Positions 54,207 to 64,000 of a stretch of 64,000 bases of DNA are shown in pieces. The stretch is taken from contig JAHLTZ010000012.1 in assembly GCA_025786725.1 (NCBI GenBank), positions 496,001 through 560,000 of the forward strand. The letters are read 5' to 3'. The notes below the pieces were generated by a model. The model did not search any database, had not been told where the DNA came from, and was given only the letters and a program-made list of their open reading frames with translations. Each line of letters opens with the position of its first letter. Position 1 is the first letter of the stretch. The DNA is from Syncephalis fuscata. Taxonomy: Eukaryota; Zoopagomycota; Zoopagomycetes; Zoopagales; Piptocephalidaceae. The translations under genes and the position numbers were made by a program.

Positions 54207-56293
54207 CTACAGAGCCAGTTTTCGTCTACGAGCACGAGTAATTGCTCCACCATTCTCGTGTCGACCCACCAGTTCCTTGGCCAATTCACGTGTTGTTCGT
54301 TTAAGTTGTCGATATTCGGCTTGCAGTTCTGCTAGTCGTTCAAAGCCAGATTGATACAGTGCCTCTCGTTCTTCGGCATTGCGTAACTGCTGCTGTTCGT
54401 CAATACGAATATAATCCCATTGATCAATAGGCCGTGAAGCTGGTCGTTGATAAGGTATACGTCTTTCTGTACTGGCACCGGTCGTTGTATGATGGGCTGC
54501 ATCGACAGCATTCGACGTATTATAGTGATGTTGACTTTCTGGATCAATACGACGACGAGTACCACCTCGACCATAATTACCACCACCACGTCCACCACCA
54601 TAATGGCCTCTAGTACGTCGTTGAACCGGACTTATAGTAGATGGACCGTCTTGCGATTGCTTTCTTTTATCTAAAATACTTGATTCTCTGTTTAATGCAC
54701 CTGAATGAGCTACCGATGGTGCTGCCAATGCGCGTGAGGACAATGATCTATGTTCATTCTGGTTCGATAATGCCGATGGCAATGATGGTCGGCGTTGTGC
54801 TAATTCAATAGATGATGCAACTGAAAATGCATCATCGTCTCGTGCTACTTTGGTTCTTTCATCGTCGGGGTCTTCCTCGTCTTCCTCGTCTTGTCCACTA
54901 CTACTAAGGATTTCATCCGTTTCCTTTATGTGCGCCAATCGTGCTATACGATAGACACATCCATAGACTACAAGTTTAAAATCGCCATTAGGCATATCAC
55001 GCCATGCTTTCCAAGGAAACCGTCGTGGTAGAATGCCGGTGTGTAGATAACGAAGTGCTTTACGAACACCTTTATCCTCAAGAAACTCGGGAAAGTTTCT
55101 ACTAAAATGCAAATACGGTTCTGTTTCAAGGGTAAATGGCACAAGATCTTTCATTTTAACCATTGAACTATTAATAGTAATATCAGTATCAATATTATTA
55201 TTATTAATTTACTTTTTACTTACAATTTGTTATCTTCAAAATAACGTACTAAACATTCGTCATGGCCTGGATAAGGAAGACGCATAAATCGATCAATTTG
55301 AGAGGGTGGTACAACCTAATGATATACTTTTTTAGCTATTTGTGTATATGTCAATGGCTTATTGTTTATACCATGGCTGGCCACCAATAGCGGACTGTAG
55401 TATCGAGCGGATCTACAAATACAAGCTCAAATCCGGCAAAAGGTCCATACTGCCGTTCCATAGCGGGGAATTCCGGCTCTTGCATATGGTCATGACTATG
55501 GCTATGCTGTACTGGATAGCCACACCAACAGCGCTTCCTTTTTACACTTTATAATTAACCAAATAAAACTATTATTAACACCAAACTTGTTACCTTGACT
55601 TGTTCTTCGGCTCTGTCCAGATGTAATACTCCTTAAAAGGGGTGGTGCCACTCTTTGGGCCTTTACTTTATCGGCAGCCCGTGCGGTGCGTGAACGGCCA
55701 TCTGTCCATTCATCACCATCACTGCTCGTATCAAACAATTAGTACAGTTGTAATAGTAATAACAGTAACAAAAACAGCATAGTATTTACCTTTCTTCGTC
55801 GGCCGTTGTTGTAGAGGGAGAAGAGGGAGGATAATCGCGCTTTTGATGCTCTTTATGGATATGATGAACACGAGGATCTGGATGATGCATCGATTGATGA
55901 CCGACCGATTCACGCCTCAGCAATTCATGCTGTACAGCTGTAGATCGTTCTGGCCACCAACCCACGGGCGGCTGAGAAGACCAGGATGCTGCGGTTGCTG
56001 GACTTGCTAGAGAAGCATGTGGATGAACGGGATACGCAGCAGCATGATATCCAGGCGGCTATGTCAATGATCAGTTATATCGATTTGACGTAAGTGTCGA
56101 CAGCATATTTATATGCATATTAATAACCTACAGGAAGATCATGGTGCGTGTCTAGGTTCGGTCCAACACCCGACGAATACGATCGGTGATGGTGACGATA
56201 ATGACCTTGTGATGTCGACGAAGACGGCAATGGCGGTAACGACGATGGAGGTGGAGGCTGCGAAGGGTCGAACGGAGGGCGATTTGCTTCCAT
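54207..56293 (-). CDS. PWWP/Tudor-like chromatin reader, probable
   Basis: The start at 56293 gives MEANRPPFDPSQPPPPSS, a proline/serine-rich arm. It continues through a His-rich exon (about 55794-56060) and an SSDGDEWTDGRSRTARAADK exon. The domain reads AGFELVFVDPLDTTVRYWWP, then AMVVPPSQIDRFMRLPYPG, ECLVRYFEDNKF and VKMKDLVPF. W-W-P-A followed by L-V-R-Y-F-E-D and the closing L-x-P-F is the PWWP pattern, so it probably reads methylated histones or binds DNA. Beyond lie RKALRYLHTGILPRRFPWKA, a long acidic/serine region, an RGG-like Gly/Arg patch (about 54540-54600) and a C-terminal coiled coil ending RARRRKLAL. Partner and target are unknown. Splice sites between 55500 and 55800 are plausible, not certain. 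Confidence 0.6.
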
Positions 56294-56950
56294 GAATAGA
56301 CAGCACTTTCTAGTATTAATAAATAGTTGAAAAAAACAAGTCAATGGACATAAGTCCACTTGGTCGCAAGAATAGTCTATTGTACTTACCTACGCTACAG
56401 TTATTGGAAGAAGAAGAAAAGAAAGAAAAAAAAGGAAATGCCAATAGCAACTATAGTTTAAATGTAATTGCTAAAAGGAAAAGACAGTAAACTAAATGGT
56501 AAACGCGGTAATATAAGTAACAGCAATGGTAATGTCATGGTGTGTGTATCTATAAAATATATATATTGATTTAATAAATTGAAACACATCAAAAAAGGAA
56601 TGATTATAGTTAAAGGATTAAAGAATTAAATGGATTATAATTAAATGGATTAACATATTATGTAATGACATGCTAGTTACATCAATTCAATATTATTGCA
56701 AACAATGATATTTATAGTTTATAAAGTAGACAAATGAGGCCATAAGAAGAAGAATATGGCGATGATATTGATAATCATACAAAAAGCTTAAAGCAATAGA
56801 CATTGTAGTAAGGTGTTGTTAATACAACTGTATTGCTTTAAGCAAATGATGAACTGGTTACAAGATGCAACAGCATCGCCATCTAGACCGTGTCCAGTGG
56901 TTTTTCTGCTTTCTATATATTCATTGATATTAGATCTATACTAGTAAGTG

Positions 56951-57532
56951 TCAATCAACGATTAACTTGCCTGGTACAGAGGGTGCACGAGGACGAATGG
57001 TAAGATGTACAGTAAATGGTCTAGTGGGCGTTATTTTGTTTTCTATAACAGCAATAGTGGTTAAATTAGATGGATTTCACTAATAATTGGTTAGACTATA
57101 CCAGCAAGTGTATTCTGATCATCTAGAAATCGACCTAAATACAGAACCTTTAAGCTATCTGCAGCTCAGGGCATGCTTCTGTCCAATCTAATTAGAGTTA
57201 TCACGACAACAATAATAATAGATCATAATAAAGGGTGAATACTCTGGACTGTTTAGCAATTTACTTTGTTTATATTTACCTTTAGGCCAGTGTGTATGAA
57301 TGTAATCCTTTACTTGGTGAATAGACGTATCTGGTGCAAAATAGAACGTTTGACGTTCACCGTTAACTAGCAAACAAGTGAGCGCAACCTGACCGTGTAC
57401 TGATTCGGTGTCTTCGTCCATGGTTGCTTCCTTGGCAGCTGAATGCAGTTGCGTAGGATGATTGCCGCCTTCTTCTACGATGGTTGATGTGGGCGTTACC
57501 GTATCTTGGACCGATGCTCTATCAGACATCAT
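56951..57532 (-). CDS. Membrane-anchored-ubiquitin-fold-like protein (UBL3/MUB type)
   Basis: Exon 1 encodes an acidic N-terminus (MMSDRASVQDTVTPTSTIVE), then VALTCLLVNGERQTFYFAP and VKDYIHTHWPKG. Exon 2 (about 57105-57190) encodes DWTEACPEL, then SLKVLYLGRFLDDQNTLA. Exon 3 encodes ENKITPTRPFTVHLTIRPR and stops at 56951-56953. The Ub-fold order with H-x-x-W-P-x-x-W and L-x-x-L-Y-x-G-R-F-L is that of UBL3/MUB, small ubiquitin-like proteins linked to membrane sorting. The CAAX prenylation box of other members is absent; the protein ends PGKLIVD, so membrane attachment is doubtful. Exon 2 needs one extra base near 57160-57166. Nearby GT/CT-rich simple sequence at 57826-57890 lies upstream. Confidence 0.78.
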
Positions 57533-57599
57533 TGCTAGTGTTGCTATCGTTGCGTTGTGACTATAGACTATCTTGTCACAATAAAACAAGTTGATATTG

Positions 57600-59230
57600 T
57601 TGTCGTACTACACAATGTCAAGTTATAAGCGTAACAGATAGTATATAGATATATATAGGTATATATAGGTATATGTGGGCGAGTGAACGTAAGTGCAGGT
57701 GTGTACGCCTTTGCAAACCGTCAGTTACTTGAGTACTTGGTAATAAACTTAAGTGTGTTATGTAGTTAGTCAACGTTAATTAATCAAAGAAAATAACCCA
57801 CACTTGTTAGTAAATGTAAGACGTTGATCTGTGTGTGTCTCTGTGTGTCTTTCTGTCTTTCTCTCTCTTTCTCTCTGTGTGTGTATGTGTTTATGCGTAC
57901 ATATATAGGATAAGTCTGACGAGCGCGATACAATAACACGCCGTGCGTAGGTTAGGGATGAGAATAAACTTATAATGCCCAAGTCTTTGGTTTATCAGTG
58001 GGAAAGAAATAGAAAGGTGGGCTTTCAGGCTAGAATAAGATACGCAAAAGGAGAGGACAAGTAAGAATAACCAAATGCCTGGAAAGCAGAAAGTAAGACC
58101 AGGAGGAAGAAGAAGAAGAAAAGAGACAAGTTGGAGGACAACCGGTCACAGGAATGGAATGAATTAAGGATGCTCGTGGTCTATTTCATATAGTTAATTA
58201 AACATTACACGCTGTTATTCCTTCACCTCCACGCTACTCTCCTACACGGAAGTGGCCATAATAATAACAACAACAATAACAATAATAGGAGTTGTAACAA
58301 GTAATCGTGCATTATGCGTATTTGTTGCGTGCTGACTCCTAATATACATCTAAATATGGCTAATAATGATGAAACAGTGGCGGAACCAGTTTACTTTAAA
58401 ACACTCAGTGCCACTAAGTGTTATATCTCAATATAGTTGTTACTAAAAATGTAGCGCTGTATAAACCGCGTACTCAATTTGACATTATATTGTTTTACTA
58501 TCTATTATATTAGCGATGTAATTGTAAGCTAACAAATTGTACAAATACAAATACAAATGGGCAGCCAAAGAAAGTATGTAAATGCTGGTAATAAAATATA
58601 GAATGTGTGTATTATAGCATAGAATGACACATAGCTTTTATTATAATCAATATATAGGAGTAAAATCAAGTAAAATAAGTGGAGATATTAATGATAAAAT
58701 CAGTTAGGGATAGTATATATAATGTAGAAAAGTATTTAACAAGTATTTTATGCGTGAAAGAAAAAAGCATAAAAAATATTGCCAACTGGGCAGTTAATAT
58801 AGTATGAACTTATAATGACGCGACTCAAACTATCACAAGTAAAATGGTGATTATATCAAGAAATATAAATAGCAATGAACAACAGTCAATTTATTATAAA
58901 GTCAAATATAATTATAGAACATGCTCTCAGTAAAATGCTGAGTAGTGACATTAACATTCATAGTCACATTCATTTCCATTATATCTTGCCAAGAATTAGT
59001 ACTGTTGATTGTATTCATGCTACTACACTGTAATTTAAATAATAAATATTTTCAAAAGAAATTAAGCCTAATATGTTGTAAATCTTTTGCAATGCTGAGA
59101 ATTATAAACCAGCACTGGATAAATTATTAGAATGATAAATACGCAAAATATATGTAGTAAGTTGTTATTCAGTTTGTTTTCATGCAATATTAAGTGTTTG
59201 CAGTTTAGATCGTGTCAATAACATTTTACA
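57600..59230. other. AT-rich intergenic region
   Basis: No supported gene. It holds the UBL3-like promoter side, a simple GT/CT tract at about 57826-57890 and a GAAGAAGAAGAAG tract near 58110. Short open frames such as 58945-59130 look like chance. Confidence 0.5.
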
Positions 59231-59239
59231 ATAGTCATG

Positions 59240-60090
59240 TAATGTTATTATTTAATAAGCAATATTGCACTGTTATAACAATTGAATCATAACATGTCAT
59301 TGTTTTATTTAAGCAAATATTGATTAATTGTAAAGCTCGTTGTTTTTCGTCTTTAGTTAAAAGTAAGTTGTCGAGTGCATGTAGATAATTATGATGAGTT
59401 TCCAAACCCTTCAGTGACGCGATTGTTTTGAATGCACGCATCTTATTCCAGTCGTATTTTCATTGTATCTTTGAATCGTATTTAAATGCATTTATATAGG
59501 CGTCTTGGGAAGCATAACCGAGTTTTTTAAAGTTTGTTGCAAAATAAATTCATTTGTATTCTGAACGTTAATAAGTCCTTTGTTTACTGGGATAGTGTTA
59601 TTGAAGTTGAAAATGAATACTTTGTAATCGTCTTTTTCCTCAGTAAAGCAATACCTAACAATACCATTGATATAAACACTAGTAAACAACAATATATTAT
59701 ATTTACTTTCAATATCCATGCGGACGTACCATCCCACTTTTTTGATAGCTTCCAGTCCTAATCATAGTTTAGTTTACAATGTATAGGCAATCCAAATCAT
59801 TATCCTCTACTATTACTCCCCAGATATGGGCTATAAACTCTAACTGCCTAGCATTATAACTAATTGAAAATTTAGAATGATATCTATTATGTGAAAGCAA
59901 TAACGATTAAATTTGGCATATCTTTGAGAGTTTTAGAATAAGTTTTGTATGTTGAGCTACATTTTTGAAGCGGTAGAATATAGCATTTAATATTTTTAGG
60001 CAATAGAAATTGATCTCTAGACAACAAGATTATATGTTTCTCGTTGCGTTTAGGCTTTAATTCTGGCTTCAATAAATCATGTAATTAAGT
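59240..60090 (-). pseudogene. Degraded protein-coding remnant, unknown family
   Basis: Four minus-strand pieces have coding-like composition and follow one another with frame changes and stops: KPKRNEKHIILLSRDQFLLP (about 60072-59890), YHSKFSISYNARQLEFIAHI (about 59870-59770), LEAIKKVGWYVRMDIESKYN onward (about 59755-59495) and MRAFKTIASLKGLETHHNYL onward (about 59441-59270). Read together they suggest one protein of about 260 aa with a conserved hydrophobic/charged pattern. I do not recognise it. Stops and shifts of both signs are needed, unlike the simple one-base losses in the housekeeping genes, so this is more likely a true pseudogene. Part of an unrecognised mobile element is also possible. 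Confidence 0.35.
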
Positions 60091-60205
60091 ATATTTGTCA
60101 GTTTTTGCACGTCTGCTGTTATATAAAACTTACCCGTATACTTTAATGACGTAATTATTTGTATTCAAATTGATCCACATGCAAATCAAATTGGCTTTTA
60201 TTTTA

Positions 60206-60316
60206 TTCTCCTTCAATATAATGTACGTCTTTAATATTGGATTCTTTGCCTGTAAGCTTGAAACCATTCATGGCAAATGGATCAGTGTTGCTGTCCAATT
60301 TAATCCCCATAGATTC
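60206..60316 (-). other. Possible terminal exon of an unplaced gene
   Basis: After a good acceptor (TTTGTGTAG) the minus strand reads MGIKLDSNTDPFAMNGFKLT, then GKESNIKDVHYIEGE, a stop, and immediately AATAAAATAAAAG. The composition and the adjacent poly(A) signal look like a real last exon. I could not find the preceding exons. Confidence 0.35.
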
Positions 60317-60329
60317 TACACAAATAATA

Positions 60330-61660
60330 AGGTTAGTAAATAAACAAATAAATTGGAGTAGACACTTGCCAGGGGCCCAAATAAACTTGTTATAACGTTA
60401 GTAGGCGTGGCTTGAGTAACCGATACTAGCATGGCGCAGTAGCAGCGATAGCAAAAATGGATTTATTGTAAAATGGTTATGTCAAGGTTCAGTCGTCAAA
60501 TAAAAGGTGGCGTTTTCTATGAGGCTAGTCTGTGAGAAAAGAAGTATAATGTGATGATTAGACAAATAAACATGCTAGAAATGCAGATATTTATAGTAAA
60601 TATATTATGCGATGGTCTATGTATTTACTATAAGATTGGACAAATACGGAATACATATTTCTGTGTAAAAACATGAAACGAGTACATAGAGATAAACCGT
60701 AAACAACTAATCTCCGCATTCATTACAGTTCCTGAAGCTACAAATATTTTGAAATAGCATTCTCGTTTTATTTTATATACTGAGTAATAAAACGAGTAAA
60801 ACAATAACCTACTATACAGGTGCAGTTAGTTCTTATTCTTTGAGCACCGATATTCAAACGAAATTGCAGATTTGTTTGTAAATTCCGCGGATCAAATTAC
60901 TATTTTCGTTGCTACTAATTGGAACTCAGAAATGCCATAGTTTAAACAGATTTTAACAATATACACCGCAATTAATCAACAATTTAATGACTGTTTAGAA
61001 CATATGAGCAGTTACATAGACTGATATGTTGCGCTAATAATATATGTTACAAAGCATTTAAGCTATATTATTCAATCAATACTAACCAACCAACGCATTG
61101 TATTCCAAGTATTAAGCTAAGATTTAACAAGCATCATAAACTAATATTACATAATAGCATCAAGATAACTTGCTGTTTAATCGCTTAAACTACGATTTCT
61201 AAAATTAAAACTATAACGTTGTTGAAGTTTTAAAAGGATATTAATATTGTGTAAGAGAACAGCAATCGTTTTTCAAGCATTTAAATTAAATAAGTACTAT
61301 AATTATTTAAGCCATTACTAGTATTTACACATTGATTATATATATTGTATTATCTACACTTTAGTACACAAAAAGTGCTGCAGTAAATGCAAGAATAGAG
61401 TACAAGCCCATTCTGCTATTATACGCATAGCTATCTTATACAAATACCATGGCCTATTGTATCTAAGTAAAAGTACATGTTTTATTTTCGATTTTTATAC
61501 AAGTAATTTGAATACCGTTGCGTATTTACACTTTATATTAACTTTATCAAGCGTAAAGTCAGCTCAGCCTGTAAAAGACAAAGCTAAAAAGAAAAATGTG
61601 TAAATAATTTAGATAAAGAATTTACTTAAAGCTGTTTATAATATTGCAATTGTTCTAACA
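60330..61660. other. AT-rich region without recognisable genes
   Basis: I see no coding region, RNA gene or repeat that I can support. Confidence 0.5.
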
Positions 61661-61662
61661 AC

Positions 61663-61869
61663 GTTGATGTAGAATTTTCACAGTCTACCAATGATGAGAG
61701 GTTGACGTGCTTTTTGTACTTCAGTTCTAAAGGTCGGCTTGAAATTCATTTGCAAGAACGAGAAAATGGTTTAGGCAATTCAAGAGTTGGCCACACACAC
61801 AACTCGCGTTATATTTGCGGGTTTTATGCTGACAAACTTTTACTACCTTTGCCAACTAAGAATCAATGA
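61663..61869 (+). other. Open frame without a start codon, possible exon or gene fragment
   Basis: A 68-codon open frame in AT-rich DNA reads VDVEFSQSTNDERLTCFLYF, then GRLEIHLQERENGLG, RYICGFYADKLLL, and stops at 61867-61869. Local GC content is higher than around it. No ATG or clear acceptor precedes it. It may be an exon whose partners I could not find, or a remnant. Unknown family. Confidence 0.3.
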
Positions 61870-62304
61870 AGAATGTAACAAGGTAATATGTACGCAAAAT
61901 AAGTAAGAAAGTTATTTTTTTATTAACTATTCTATGATAATGAGTGTTTTTGAAGTCAAATAACTTTTATTTTAGTAATTTAAGCTTTTTGATATACTGA
62001 TTAATACTGATGTGCATGTTCCGTGGTAATAAGTAGTTGTGGTATTAAATGACTTGACTTTTTAATTCACTCATATTAATAACACAACATACAATCTACG
62101 TCATCACACCTTTCTTTTTCTTTCTTCACACTTAGAACATATATCCATTGTATATACTTGTACATTCCATATATATATACTAATTAGATAGTGTTATTAA
62201 TTGACTGACTACTAGTTGAGTATAAGTACCTTCTATGTCACTCTCTTGTGTTGCTCTTCTTTAATCTAACCTTTTTTTACAAATTATTTTTATCACTCTG
62301 ATCA

Positions 62305-62738
62305 TGGGTATTGGCACCTTCATTGACACAATAAATACATCTTTGGCTTTGATTTATGCTATTTAAATGTGTGTTGTAAAAATCCCGTTGCATACTTTGT
62401 TTTTTCTATGAACTATTACAGATCTATAGCAAATCAAAGCATACAGTGACTTTGGCAACCTATAGCCACTACAGTCATCATGTACAGCTGTTGCACGCAT
62501 ACTTCGGCAATAATAGCAAGTCGTATTATTACTATAATCGCGAGCAAGCCTTTAACGACAATACAGCAATATCTGCTACTATGGCTACTACTATATGTGC
62601 ATAGTTGCTAGCATGATACTTGTTTTAGGCATATGCACTGTTACTTCTTTATTAATAATCTTTTTGCTCCATTATATCACTAAACAATTTGATTTATCAA
62701 CATCTTCCTGGCGAGTAACTAGTTTTTACTAAACAATG
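62305..62738 (+). CDS. Possible small membrane protein, frame uncertain
   Basis: A start at 62305 reads MGIGTFIDTINTSLALIYAI, a hydrophobic segment, then a stop. After an acceptor-like TTACAG (about 62420) comes SKSKHTVTLATYSHYSHHVQ, then a Tyr/Asn-rich part. In the next frame (one base missing near 62585) a second long hydrophobic segment follows, CIVASMILVLGICTVTSLLI, then HYITKQFDLSTSSWR and a stop at 62736-62738. Two membrane spans flanking a polar loop are plausible. Joining the pieces needs a -1 shift and an unclear intron, so the gene model is tentative and the family unknown. Confidence 0.35.
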
Positions 62739-63500
62739 TTACATCAACAGCTTGATTATTGTAATGCTTTTCTAAACTGACAATGTAGTCGGTGCCAGTA
62801 TTCAAGACTAGCCATTAACTGTGCAGTCTCTGGTTGTATACATAAATTCTATTAGCTTACATTTAAATGCGCGCTATTTTTTAATATCTTTAGACAAGTA
62901 TTGTACATTTTATTAAGTCTAATATTTATTTTACAGATAACTATAGATATTATTAGTATCAACTATTTAGCAATAACACAGATATATAATACTAGATTGT
63001 TATCTACATAACTGAAACTGCCACACAATAAGCCTTTTCTTTTTTTACTTCAAACTATCTGTCTTTTGCTCAGATAACGCTTTTACAAATATGTTACTTT
63101 ATAATTTAAAAACAAAATATTAGTATCATTGTTAATATTTATAATGCTATGCTTTATATAATAAATTTATATGTACAAACCTTAAAGCGTAATTATTAAT
63201 TGGTAAATGTGTTTAGTAATAACTATTGAATATTTTTACTATTAAAAACTTTTCTGCCAAAAATTGTCTATTGATTGTATTGGTGATTTACTTCTCCTTT
63301 ACTATTTTTTGTCCTGAATCTATTCGCGTGTGTGAATGTAAGTAGCTAAAAGCACAGCTTACGTATTGAAACAACCATTGATGTAAACTGTGGTTTATCT
63401 TGTTGTTCAGAGGTGCGTCGTGTTTTGCACTTTATATTGCTGCCGTTGTTGTTACGATTGTAAAGTGCTCTATTGACAACCACTGCTTCCTCTATCCACC

Positions 63501-64000
63501 ATGGTTGCTACAAAACGCGAACTACCTACACGCGAGGCGTCTCAGTTTAAAGGTCTATTGGTAAGATCTGAAAAATACTTTACGTATAATCGTATATGCA
63601 TACTAATTAATCATGACAGCGCTTCTTTGAACATCGGCAGTACAAGCGAGGACTTAAATCGGCCGAACAGATTTTAAGGAAATTCCCCGAACATGGAGGT
63701 ATGAATCTATACAAGTATAACTACGATAGCCAGTTGGATTAACTGCTTTATACGCAGAAACGCTTGCTATGAAAGGACTTTTCCTTTCAAACCTGGAACG
63801 TAAAGAAGAAGGCTTTGATTTTGTTCGCAAGGGTCTTAAAAACGATCTTACAAGCCATATCTGTATGTTGGTTACTCATTTAGTCAGATCTGCTGATTTA
63901 AATGAAGTTAGAAGTGCGGCTCTAACCATATACATTATTGATCCATCTAGGCTGGCATGTATTTGGTTTATTATACCGTGCCGATAAGAACTATGAAGAA
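63501..64000 (+). CDS. NAA15: NatA auxiliary subunit NAA15, N-terminal part (runs off the window)
   Basis: NAA15 is the TPR scaffold that anchors the NatA N-terminal acetyltransferase to the ribosome. Exons are 63501-63560, 63620-63698, 63758-63862 and 63951 to beyond 64000. Motifs are [79 protein letters not shown] and LYRADKNYEE. These are the first TPR helices of the family in order; [10 protein letters not shown] and ND-L-x-SH-x-CWHV are diagnostic. The frame is intact across three junctions. The remaining 700 or so residues lie outside. Confidence 0.95.

Overview
The window is nuclear DNA of a eukaryote: split genes with short GT-AG introns (mostly about 50-90 nt, some with TACTAAC-like branch sites), AATAAA polyadenylation signals and gene spacing down to a few bases. 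The gene set points to a zoosporic (flagellated) fungus. There is a DASH/Dam1 outer-kinetochore subunit (DAD3), which is largely fungal, next to CFAP20/BUG22, which marks organisms with cilia. Family calls rest on recognising conserved motifs by eye; no database was searched.

Layout. 0-16.4 kb is a dense housekeeping block: TFB5, SAHH, COG8, DAD3, V-ATPase F, RPN1, TFIIA-gamma, a one-TM protein, a DCN1-like protein, a WRAP53-like WD40 protein, LAMTOR5, CFAP20 and enolase-phosphatase E1. 16.4-24.3 kb is a gene-poor, repeat-rich island. 24.3-42.6 kb is housekeeping again: glutamate decarboxylase, NUP160, VAMP7, CNOT9, HSP20, a NIMA kinase and molybdenum cofactor sulfurase. 42.6-50.8 kb is a second repeat-rich island. 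50.8-57.6 kb holds a DUF1636-like protein, RPF1, a one-TM protein, a PWWP-like protein and a UBL3-like protein. 57.6-63.5 kb is sparse and AT-rich, with coding remnants, followed by the start of NAA15.

The most unusual content is in the two islands. Each holds a minus-strand gene that begins with a signal-peptide exon (both start MKLSIAVVC) and runs into a tandem array of about 50 repeat units of roughly 75-85 nt. Read on the minus strand, nearly every unit is a complete small intron (GTAAGT...TAATAG), and neighbouring units are separated by exactly three bases. Those three bases vary strongly while the flanking repeat is nearly invariant. This looks like a micro-exon gene built from single-codon exons. 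All exons are symmetric, so any skipping pattern would keep frame. The two genes are paralogues inside a segmental duplication that includes their promoters and upstream spacers. Each has a divergently transcribed gene for a predicted secreted protein upstream.

A second window-wide signal is technical. At least ten otherwise well-conserved genes show one reading-frame break each (sometimes two), nearly always one missing base and often in a short A/T run. I read these as deletion errors of the assembly rather than biology, so several genes here are annotated across an apparent frameshift.
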